NCBI RefSeq assembly: GCF_007556815.1
Contig: NZ_CP041743.1
Coordinates: 1,860,001 to 1,924,000 of the forward strand
DNA length: 64,000 bases
Reading direction: 5' to 3'
Source: Paraburkholderia megapolitana
Lineage (GTDB): Bacteria; Pseudomonadota; Gammaproteobacteria; Burkholderiales; Burkholderiaceae
Part shown: piece by piece, positions 18,967-27,137 of the stretch
How positions within the stretch are numbered: position 1 is the first letter of the stretch
Layout of the letters: every line of letters starts with the position of its first letter
The notes under the pieces: generated by a model
The model's input: the letters and a program-made list of their open reading frames with translations, nothing else
Databases searched by the model: none
What the model was told of the DNA's origin: nothing
Position numbers and translations under genes: made by a program

Positions 18967-19710
18967 ATGCCTATCAATTATCTTCGTGGGTTCACGAAAC
19001 CTGAACGCAGCGACGCGACGAATCGGCGCCTTGGGCAATCGCTCGCGTTTGTCGCCGGGGCAGCGAACGCCGGCGGATTCCTTGCTGTGGGCCAGTACAC
19101 ATCCCACATGTCCGGCGTTGTGTCGGCGCTCGCCGAGAACCTCGCGCTTGGCGGCGTCAATGCGGTCGTGGAGGGATTGAGCCCGTTGCTGTCGTTTCTT
19201 GTCGGGGCGGCTACTTCCGCAATCCTGATCAACTGGGGGCGCGGCAGGAGCTTGCGCAGCCAGTACGCGATGCCGTTGATGCTCGAGGCTGCGCTGCTAC
19301 TCCTTTTTGGCCTGCTCGGCTCGAATCTCGAAACGCACCGCCTGCTGTTCGTGCCGACAACCGTCTGTCTTCTCTGCTACGTGATGGGGCTGCAGAACGC
19401 CATGATCACAAAGATTTCAAAGGCGGAGATACGTACGACGCACGTCACCGGCCTTGTGACAGATATCGGCATCGAACTCGGCAAGCTCTTTTACTGGAAT
19501 GTTGGAACAACACCCCGTAGCCTGGTGCGTGCAGATCGACAGAAACTAGGTCTGCTCGGATCGCTGCTGCTATCGTTCTTTGCTGGTGGATTTGCAGGTG
19601 CCATAGGCTTCAGACATCTAGGGTTCGTGTCGACCATTCCTCTCGCTATTGTCCTGCTTACTCTCGCCGTTGTTCCAGTCGTTGATGATGTGCTGGCTCA
19701 GCGACGTTAG
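18967..19710 (+). CDS. DUF1275 (YoaK-type) membrane protein
   Basis: A 247-residue protein with about six membrane helices. The family pattern is clear: AFVAGAANAGGFLAVGQYTSHMSG (residues 24-47), GLQNAMITKIS, and TTHVTGLVTDIGIELGK. Function is unknown; members are often beside stress or transport genes. GAAGG lies before the ATG. It has its own upstream gap of 210 bases after cydX. An insertion element follows directly. Confidence 0.85.
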   Translation: MPINYLRGFTKPERSDATNRRLGQSLAFVAGAANAGGFLAVGQYTSHMSGVVSALAENLALGGVNAVVEGLSPLLSFLVGAATSAILINWGRGRSLRSQYAMPLMLEAALLLLFGLLGSNLETHRLLFVPTTVCLLCYVMGLQNAMITKISKAEIRTTHVTGLVTDIGIELGKLFYWNVGTTPRSLVRADRQKLGLLGSLLLSFFAGGFAGAIGFRHLGFVSTIPLAIVLLTLAVVPVVDDVLAQRR

Positions 19711-19724
19711 CTGAGCGGTCCAGT

Positions 19725-20900
19725 TACGGGCCTGTTTAAGGCATAACATGCTCTCAAGGAGAGACTATGCCTCGCAAACCGAAAGCCAAACCGGCAGATC
19801 TGCCGGCGATTCCGGCTGAACTGCTTGAACAGTTCGGTGGCCCGATGACGGCCGAAGCCATCAATGCGGCCACGATGGCCCTCAAGAAGGCGCTGATCGA
19901 GCGGGCGCTGGGCGGCGAGATGAATCACCATCTCGGTTATCCGTCAGGCGCCACCAAACCGGTCACCGTCACCAACCAGCGTAATGGCCGCGACGCCAAG
20001 ACGGTGCTGACCGAGGACGGCCCGATGTGCATCGAGGTGCCGCGCGACCGTGACGGAAGTTTCGAACCACTGCTGATTCCCAAACACGAGCGACGCTTCG
20101 CGGGCTTCGACGACAAGATCGTTGCCGTGTACCCCCGAGGCATGACCGTGCGCAAGATTCAGGGCTTCCTGCTGGAGCACTACGGTACGGAGGTCTCGCC
20201 CGACTTCGTCAGTTCGGTAACCGACGAGGTCACGGCCGAAGTCACGGCCTGGCAGGCCCGACCGCTCGACCCGATGTACCCGGTCGTATTCTTCGACGCA
20301 CTGCGCGTGAAGATCCGCGAAGATGCCGTGGTGGGCAACAAGGCGGTCGGGCGTACTGCCAGACGGTACACGCGATATCCTGGGGGCTCTGGATCGAAGG
20401 TGCCGAGGGCGCCAGGTTCTGGATGAAGGTCTTCAACGATTTGAAGACGCGCGGCGAACGATATTGACGGCCTCGAGGGCATGCCCGAAGCGCTGGCAGC
20501 CGTATTCCCCGGGACTACGTTGCAGACCTGCATCGTCAATGAATTTGCCGACGGACCCTGGGGCGAGAAACTTCTGATGACCAGCATGGCCTGACGCAGT
20601 GCATGGGATCGCGTGATCCCGTTCTTTGCGTTTCCGCCCGAGATAGGCAAGATCATCTACACCACCAATGCCATTGAGAGCATTGATGCGCAGTTGCGCA
20701 AGATCCTCAAGACCCCGCGGCCACTTCCCGAGCGACGAAGCCGCTACCAAGCTCATCTGGCTGGCCTTGCGCAATACCACTGCCAGCTGGGGGCACGCCG
20801 CTCACGACTGGAAGACGGCCGCGAACCAGTTCGCTATCCTTTATCAGGATCGCTTCCTCAGATCATCCGTGTAATTCTCAACCCGCCTTGAACACGGAAA
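19725..20900 (+). mobile_element. Degenerate IS256-family insertion sequence
   Basis: The element carries a broken transposase (19767-20874). Possible terminal inverted repeats are TGTTTAAGGC (19733-19742) and GCCTTGAACA (20885-20894), matching in nine of ten bases. The exact ends and target duplication were not resolved. With several lesions it should be immobile. Confidence 0.6.
19767..20874 (+). pseudogene. IS256-family (Mutator-type) transposase, broken
   Basis: The N-terminal half is intact (GGEMNHHLGYPSGA, PRDRDGSFEP, the first catalytic Asp in YPVVFFDALRVKIREDA). After about residue 195 the frame shifts repeatedly: conserved pieces ([62 protein letters not shown]) appear in different frames, and the segment between CIV and the FFAFPPE block is deleted. 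It measures 1108 bases against about 1250 for intact relatives. AAGGAGAG precedes the start. Confidence 0.9.
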
Positions 20901-21397
20901 TTCTGCCCCCCTCAAGTCAGTTCACATTTTGCACGAAGCTTCTGAAGCTCCTAGTCAATCCGCCGCGCTCCGAATTAACCCCGGATCTAAATTGGCACGG
21001 AAGGGTCATTGCGGTTGTCAAATGTCACTGATTTTTACAACTTTGCCAGCATTGAGAGGGAGTCGAATATAAGTGCGTATAGCGACGTAAATACCCGATT
21101 AATGCTGTGAAAATACGATTCCACGCGGCTCGCGCAACAGTTTTTTGGCCTCATAAAGTCAAAAGTTGCCAAAAATTCGGTCGTGTCGCACGTTATGATA
21201 TCAGCCTTCAATGTATCAATGAATGATGCTGCGAATCTGGCCTACAGTCGCCTGATCAGGCGCTATATTTCTTCTCATGAAACAGCGGTAGAAATCAGTT
21301 CGGTGTCTGGGAGACAGCTATTCCCCTTACTGAGGGATTCCGGCGACAGATCTGCGCGCCGTCAATCAACCGGATAATTAGTTAGAGGTCTTAAGTT
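20901..21397. other. AT-rich intergenic region before the glycan operon
   Basis: About 500 bases with lower GC than the flanks and no supported gene. It is the likely promoter region for the wecB-to-ybcH-like operon. AGAGG before the ATG at 21398 serves wecB. Confidence 0.5.
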
Positions 21398-22594
21398 ATG
21401 CCATCGAGGATCCTGTCGATATTCGGCACGCGGCCGGAAGCCATCAAAATGGCGCCGCTCGTCAAACAGCTCGAACTGGATCCGGCCATTGAATCGATCG
21501 TCTGCGTGACGGGACAGCATCAGCAGATGCTCGATCAGGTGCTGGATCTGTTTCAGATCACCCCTCATTACAATCTCGCATTGATGAAGGGTAACCAGAC
21601 GCTCAACGGTCTGGCGTCGAGTCTGATCGCTTCGCTCGACGATGTGCTTGCCACTGTTCAACCTGACCGCGTGCTGGTCCATGGCGACACCACGACGGCG
21701 TCGGCGGCCGCACTTGCCGCATTTCATCGCCGCATCCCGATCGGCCACGTGGAGGCAGGGTTGCGTACCGGCAATCTGATGCAGCCGTGGCCGGAAGAAA
21801 TGAACCGCCGTATCGTCGACGTTATGAGCGACCTGATGTTCGCGCCCACGGCGAGTTCAAAAGCGAATCTTGTGGCCGAGGCCCTGTATGGCGAGATCAT
21901 TGTCACCGGCAACACGGTGATCGACGCACTGAGCCTGACGACCACCCGTATCGCCAACGACGCGGCGCTGCGTGCCAGGCTCGACGCGTACCTGCCGTTT
22001 CTTGACGGTTCGCGGCCAATTCTGCTTGTTACCGGCCATCGCCGCGAAAGTTTCGGCGGGGGCTTTGCGAATATCTGCAACGCGCTGGCCGATCTGGCGA
22101 AGACCGACACGGTGCAGATCGTATATCCGGTGCATTTGAATCCGAACGTGCACGGTCCCGTACAGAGTGCGCTCGGAAAGGCGCGTAACGTGCATCTCAT
22201 TGAGCCACTCGACTATCTGGGTTTCGTGCGGTTGATGCAGCGTGCGACGATCATCCTGACCGATTCGGGCGGCGTACAGGAAGAGGCACCTGCGCTCGGT
22301 AAGCCGGTGCTGGTGATGCGCGACGTGACAGAGAGACCTGAGGCGGTCGCTGCCGGTACGGTACGCCTTATTGGCACGGCACGCGAAGCCATCGTGCATG
22401 CGGTGACGGACCTGCTCGAGGACGCACAGGAACGCGATGAATTCGCACACCGGATCAATCCGTACGGCGACGGCCGCGCGTCTGAACGGATCGTTGCGGC
22501 CCTGGCCGGCCGTCCGTTCGACGAATTCGCAGGCGGTGCGGGTCGGCAGGCCCATCCGGCCATGCCTGTCGCATCGCAGGAAGTCGCAGGATAG
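21398..22594 (+). CDS. wecB: UDP-N-acetylglucosamine 2-epimerase (non-hydrolysing)
   Basis: A 398-residue cytoplasmic enzyme that converts UDP-GlcNAc to UDP-ManNAc. Family motifs: FGTRPEAIKMAPLV (8-21), VHGDTTTASAAALAAFH, HVEAGLRTG, and DSGGVQEEAPALGKPVLVMR with TERPEA. The C-terminal 30 residues are a low-complexity extension. As first gene of the operon it would supply ManNAc units. In E. coli, WecB is required for the NfrA/NfrB-dependent glycan that serves as the phage N4 receptor, so its placement next to nfrB and nfrA is meaningful. Confidence 0.95.
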   Translation: MPSRILSIFGTRPEAIKMAPLVKQLELDPAIESIVCVTGQHQQMLDQVLDLFQITPHYNLALMKGNQTLNGLASSLIASLDDVLATVQPDRVLVHGDTTTASAAALAAFHRRIPIGHVEAGLRTGNLMQPWPEEMNRRIVDVMSDLMFAPTASSKANLVAEALYGEIIVTGNTVIDALSLTTTRIANDAALRARLDAYLPFLDGSRPILLVTGHRRESFGGGFANICNALADLAKTDTVQIVYPVHLNPNVHGPVQSALGKARNVHLIEPLDYLGFVRLMQRATIILTDSGGVQEEAPALGKPVLVMRDVTERPEAVAAGTVRLIGTAREAIVHAVTDLLEDAQERDEFAHRINPYGDGRASERIVAALAGRPFDEFAGGAGRQAHPAMPVASQEVAG

Positions 22595-22755
22595 TGCCCC
22601 CCGCGCGAACCTCGTTTCGCTGATGCCTCAGGCGAGGGCGGCTCCGGCGTGGTTTCAACCGGTCCTGCTCTAACGCTGGCAACCTCTGCTTTCATGGAAC
22701 CCTCAGTGCAACGACTTCGCTGCGCTGCTTATGCACCCATTCGAGAAAGAACGAC

Positions 22756-24975
22756 GTGACCATCAATACGCTTGTGCGCAGTTTTGCGCTCTCTCAGTTG
22801 AACGCGCTTGCCGTGTTGTTGCTGCTGGCTTCCACCGCTTATGCGCAACAACCTCAACTGCCCCAGCGGGCGACCGACGTCGCCGGCAGCTTTGCACAAC
22901 TCGGCAGCGGGCGTCTCGCGACACGCACCGTGTCATTGACTGGCCTGGGTATTCGCGATCCGTTGGTGCTGCATGCACCCGACGGCCGTCAGGAACTGTA
23001 TCTGCCGGTGCCAGCCAACGTGCCGCTGACCGATGCGACACTGCAGATCGACGGTAGCTATTTGCGCGGCGACGGCGGCCGCACCACCATGCTGCTTTCA
23101 CTCGACGGTTCACCGGTGCTCTCGCGCAGCCCCACGCAGCCCCAGGGCGACGGCTCCGCAACGCTCGGAGTGGACGGCGCCCCGCGACCGAACGGCATGG
23201 TGCGTGTCGGTCTCGACTGGTCATCGGTGATCAACGATAACATCTGTACCGATCAGACTGCGATCGGCAACGTCTGGCGTATCGCGCCGACTTCGCGTCT
23301 GACCTACCGCTACGATCCGGATGCAATAGTCGATCTGCGCAGCGCGTGGAGCGCGTTGCCGCAAGAGCCGGTGGTGATGCTCGGGGCCGCCACGCTAGCT
23401 GCGCCCGCGTTCGATGCTGGCTGGCGTGTCGAGGCGCTGCTGCAGCGTGACGGCCATACGCCTGTGACGCGCGCATGGCCGGCCGTTGGCGAGACCGTTG
23501 ATCTGGGCAACGTGCAGGTGCCGGCTCCACTTCGTGCGATTCCGGCGTTTGCCGCGCTCGCTGCGGGGGGCTCGCACAAGCTCGCAAGTCCCGCGGAAGT
23601 CGGTGCCCTGATGGCGCTCGCGCCCGGTTCCGCGTTCGCGCCCGACGTGATCGTTGCCGACGACACCCTGCGCAACACGCTGAAAACCACGCTCGACGCG
23701 TTGCGCGAGCAGGTGGTCGGCGCATCGCCGGATGCGGCCGCCGCGTTCGACGCATGGCGAGAACGCGCGGTCGATCCGATCGCGCAGCCGCTTGCAGCGG
23801 GCGAAGTGCGCCTCGCGCATCTCGGTGGCCAGACCGCGATCGTGGTGGGCGATAACAATGGCGTCGCGCTGCTCGCGCGCAGCTGGCGTCCGATCGATGT
23901 TGCAAGCCGCCTCGTCGTCCATGAGGTGGACAACGCGCCGGATACGCGCGGTGACCGGATTGCACTGTCGCTCCTCGGTGGCGAGCCGCGTACGCTCGAC
24001 GTGCAGGGTCGTGCGACGTGGGACGCGAACTTCGACCTCGGCGCGGCTTCTGGCAACGGCAAGCTGCCGGGTGCCGTGGTGCTCGACGTCGCCGCATCGC
24101 CCACACCGAACAACACCGCGCAAACGGCGTCGGTGTATTTCAACGACGTGCTGATTGGCTCGCAACTGCTGGGTGCCAACGGTAAGCCACAGCGTATTTC
24201 CGTGCGTGTGCCGCGCTACGCGCTCGCGCCGAACAACCTGCTGCGCGTGGTGTTCCAGCGCCAGCCAGAAGGCGGTTGCCAGCCGCGCAGTCAGGGTTAT
24301 CCGATCGCCGTGCTGCCGACCAGCCATCTGACGCTGGTCGATGCGAAGGTTGATGACGATTTCACCGGCATGGATGCGCGATACGCGTCGGACGCGAATG
24401 TGGTGGTGCCCACGTCCTACCTGAACGACGCCATCCATACGTTGTCGCGGATCGCGCGACTGGCGAATGCGAGCGGTATCGCACCGACGCGCGCGAATTT
24501 CAGCGTCGCACAGGATGGTCAGTCGTTCGCGCCGAAGGGCGCGTTCCTTGCCGCCGATGTGATGCTCGCCGACGAGAAAAACCTGACACGTCTGAGCAAG
24601 GACCGTCTGTCGCTGACCGATGCCTCCGGCAAGATGCTCATCGACGTGTCTGGCCTGAGCCGTATCGGTGTGATCGAGGTGGTGAGGTCGGGTAGCGTGT
24701 CGGGCATCGCCTATCGTACCGTCGGCGACACTTCGGCGATTTTCCCGGCCTCGCTGCAGCTGTCGCACGGCGATATCGCGATTGTCGACGGTAGCGGTGT
24801 GCTGCGTCAGTTCGACACGCGGCATCCGGGCGAAGTGATCGACGACGACGCGCAGGATCAGCGATTTGTGCTGGGTTGGGTGCGCTGGGGCGTTCCGGTC
24901 GTACTGGTCGGCCTGCTGATTGTGCTGCTGCTGGTGGCCAGGATCGCGCGCCGCAGGAATCGGGACAAGTCGTGA
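22756..24975 (+). CDS. BcsB-like periplasmic, membrane-anchored polysaccharide synthase subunit
   Basis: A 739-residue protein with signal peptide (ALAVLLLLASTAYAQQ), a large periplasmic beta-rich part and one C-terminal membrane helix (VPVVLVGLLIVLLLVARIARRR). The layout and pieces such as NTAQTASVYFNDVLIGSQLL and NNLLRVVFQRQPEGGCQ match BcsB, the cellulose synthase partner that guides the growing chain through the periplasm. It starts with GTG. The last bases overlap the nfrB-like start (GTGA). Since no BcsA is present, it probably serves the NfrB-type transferase instead. Confidence 0.75.
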   Translation: MTINTLVRSFALSQLNALAVLLLLASTAYAQQPQLPQRATDVAGSFAQLGSGRLATRTVSLTGLGIRDPLVLHAPDGRQELYLPVPANVPLTDATLQIDGSYLRGDGGRTTMLLSLDGSPVLSRSPTQPQGDGSATLGVDGAPRPNGMVRVGLDWSSVINDNICTDQTAIGNVWRIAPTSRLTYRYDPDAIVDLRSAWSALPQEPVVMLGAATLAAPAFDAGWRVEALLQRDGHTPVTRAWPAVGETVDLGNVQVPAPLRAIPAFAALAAGGSHKLASPAEVGALMALAPGSAFAPDVIVADDTLRNTLKTTLDALREQVVGASPDAAAAFDAWRERAVDPIAQPLAAGEVRLAHLGGQTAIVVGDNNGVALLARSWRPIDVASRLVVHEVDNAPDTRGDRIALSLLGGEPRTLDVQGRATWDANFDLGAASGNGKLPGAVVLDVAASPTPNNTAQTASVYFNDVLIGSQLLGANGKPQRISVRVPRYALAPNNLLRVVFQRQPEGGCQPRSQGYPIAVLPTSHLTLVDAKVDDDFTGMDARYASDANVVVPTSYLNDAIHTLSRIARLANASGIAPTRANFSVAQDGQSFAPKGAFLAADVMLADEKNLTRLSKDRLSLTDASGKMLIDVSGLSRIGVIEVVRSGSVSGIAYRTVGDTSAIFPASLQLSHGDIAIVDGSGVLRQFDTRHPGEVIDDDAQDQRFVLGWVRWGVPVVLVGLLIVLLLVARIARRRNRDKS

Positions 24976-27137
24976 GCATCGGGCTGATCAAATGGTATAG
25001 CGGGTACGTCGTCGCTCACTATTACCAGGGGCTTGAGTACGTCGCGGCGGTAGTGGCGGCCATTATCCTGCTGTCCAGTTTCGACGATCTGTTCATCGAT
25101 GCCTGGTACTGGACGCGCACGCTCTATCGCTGCTTCACGGTGAAGCGCATCTACAAACCGCTAACTACTGCACAGCTGTATCAGCGCGAGGAGCAGCCGA
25201 TCGCGATCATGGTGCCGGCGTGGCATGAGTACGACGTGATCGCCGCGATGCTCGAAGACCTGGTGCGAGTGGTGGATTACCGCAACTACGTGGTGTTCGT
25301 CGGTACCTATCAGAACGATCCCCAGACGATCGCCGAAGTGGATCGCATGCGTCGCCGTTATAAGCAACTGCAGCGCGTCGAGGTGCCGCACGACGGCCCG
25401 ACCTGCAAGGCCGACTGCCTGAACCGGGTGATTCAGGCGATCTTGCGGCATGAGAGCGAGGCGGATATCGAGTTCGCGGGTGTCGTGCTGCACGATAGCG
25501 AAGACGTATTGCATCCGGTCGAGCTGAAGTTCTTCAACTACCTGCTGCCGCGCAAGGACATGATCCAGCTGCCAGTTGCGTCGCTCGAGCGCAACTGGTT
25601 TGAACTGGTGGCAGGAACCTACATGGATGAATTTGCCGAGTGGCATGCGAAGGATCTGGTGGTGCGCGAGAGCCTTGTCGGCTGGGTACCGTCGGCGGGT
25701 GTCGGCACCTGTTTCTCGCGCCGCGCGCTGCTCGCGTTGATCGACGAAACCGACCGGCAGCCGTTCAATACCGAAAGCCTGACCGAGGATTACGACGTCG
25801 GGGCAAGGCTCGGCAGGATGGGCATGCAGTCGATCTTTGCGCGCTTTCCGGTGCAGTTCGCGACGCGCCGCAAGGCCTGGTTCGGCCTCGGCAAGGAGCG
25901 CGATATCACCGTGACGATGCCGCTGTGCGTACGCGAATTTTTCCCCGACACACTCCGCACCGCGTACCGGCAGCGCGCGCGCTGGGTGCTCGGCATCGGT
26001 CTGCAAGGCTGGGAGCAGACCGGCTGGACCGGCTCGCTGGTAAATCGTTATCTGCTGTTTCGTGACCGCAAGGGGATCGTGACCGCGTTCGTCAGTATTC
26101 TCGCGTACGTGCTGGTCGTTCAGTTTTTGCTGTTTGCCGCGGCCGATGCGCTCGGTGTGATGCCAGATCTGATCGCGTCGCCGTTCTCCGACTCGGGCTG
26201 GATGCGAGCGTTGCTATGGATGAACGGCTGCGCGCTCCTGTTGCGCGTCGCGCAACGCTTCTATTTCGTGACCCGCCTGTATGGCTGGGAGCACGGTGTG
26301 CTTTCCGCCCCGCGGATGGTAGTCGGCAATTTCATTAACTTCATGGCCGTATCGCGTGCGTGGAAGTTGTTCGTCTCGCACCTCGTGACCGGTAAGCGGC
26401 TTGCGTGGGACAAGACCATGCACGATTTTCCTTCCGCGGATGGTTTTATCAATCGCCGTCAACGCCTGGGCGAGCTGCTGATGTCGTGGCAGGCGATCGA
26501 TGCAGACAGGCTTGAGCAGGCACTCGGCGACAGGCATGCGCGCGAAGCGCCGCTTGGCCGCGTGCTGATGGCGAAGGGCTGGCTGGACGACGAAACCCTC
26601 GCCGAAGCGATTGCGTTCCAGGCGGATCTGCCGCGCGGCAGGCTCGATGTGCCAAGACTCGCGCAGGACGCCATACATTTGCCACTCGAAGCGATCGTGC
26701 GTCACCGCGTGTTGCCGCAATCCAGTGAAGCAGGTAGTCCCATCGTTTTGCTGACGGCGGGCCCGCTCACCGAACCCGCGATTGCTGAATTGACCGGGCT
26801 GGCGAGCGGTCCGATCGCGCAGCGCATCGTCCGCGAAGGCGAGATCGCCGCGGGGTTGCGGTTGCTGCGAGGTGTCGACGTCGCAACGCCGGTGGCTACA
26901 CCTGCCTCCGCCGGCGAGGTGCCCACGCGCGGCGCACCGCTGATTGGTGATCTGCTGATCGAATACGGCCACGTGCGGCGCGAAGCGTTCGAAGTCGCGA
27001 TGCAGCACTATCGTCCGGATCTCCATGGCCGTATCGGCGAGTACATGGTGGCGTGCAACGTCATCTCGCGTGTCGCACTCGACAACGTAATCCAGCAGCA
27101 GCGTCGCCTGCTTGACGATCCAGCGGCCGCCAAATGA
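24972..27137 (+). CDS. nfrB: NfrB-type inner-membrane glycosyltransferase with c-di-GMP-binding MshEN domains
   Basis: A 721-residue protein. An N-terminal membrane helix (VAAVVAAIILL) leads to a family 2 glycosyltransferase domain (IAIMVPAWHEYDVI; VLHDSEDV as the DxD-like site; TEDYDVGARL; QRARWVLGIGLQGW as the QxxRW motif), then membrane helices (to about residue 470). The C-terminus has MshEN units: RLGELLMSWQAIDADRLEQAL with PLGRVLMAKGWLDDETLAEA, and later IGDLLIEYGHV and RIGEYMVACNVI. E. coli NfrB is activated by c-di-GMP through this domain type. The GTG start overlaps the upstream stop codon. Confidence 0.9.
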   Translation: MSIGLIKWYSGYVVAHYYQGLEYVAAVVAAIILLSSFDDLFIDAWYWTRTLYRCFTVKRIYKPLTTAQLYQREEQPIAIMVPAWHEYDVIAAMLEDLVRVVDYRNYVVFVGTYQNDPQTIAEVDRMRRRYKQLQRVEVPHDGPTCKADCLNRVIQAILRHESEADIEFAGVVLHDSEDVLHPVELKFFNYLLPRKDMIQLPVASLERNWFELVAGTYMDEFAEWHAKDLVVRESLVGWVPSAGVGTCFSRRALLALIDETDRQPFNTESLTEDYDVGARLGRMGMQSIFARFPVQFATRRKAWFGLGKERDITVTMPLCVREFFPDTLRTAYRQRARWVLGIGLQGWEQTGWTGSLVNRYLLFRDRKGIVTAFVSILAYVLVVQFLLFAAADALGVMPDLIASPFSDSGWMRALLWMNGCALLLRVAQRFYFVTRLYGWEHGVLSAPRMVVGNFINFMAVSRAWKLFVSHLVTGKRLAWDKTMHDFPSADGFINRRQRLGELLMSWQAIDADRLEQALGDRHAREAPLGRVLMAKGWLDDETLAEAIAFQADLPRGRLDVPRLAQDAIHLPLEAIVRHRVLPQSSEAGSPIVLLTAGPLTEPAIAELTGLASGPIAQRIVREGEIAAGLRLLRGVDVATPVATPASAGEVPTRGAPLIGDLLIEYGHVRREAFEVAMQHYRPDLHGRIGEYMVACNVISRVALDNVIQQQRRLLDDPAAAK

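Noticed and set aside
20901..21397. A c-di-GMP riboswitch before the glycan operon
   Set aside because: No conserved riboswitch core could be made out by eye; AT-richness alone is not evidence.
23395..24825. A 476-codon minus-strand open frame
   Set aside because: It is the antisense of the BcsB-like gene, has shadow-type composition (rich in Arg and His) and no domain.
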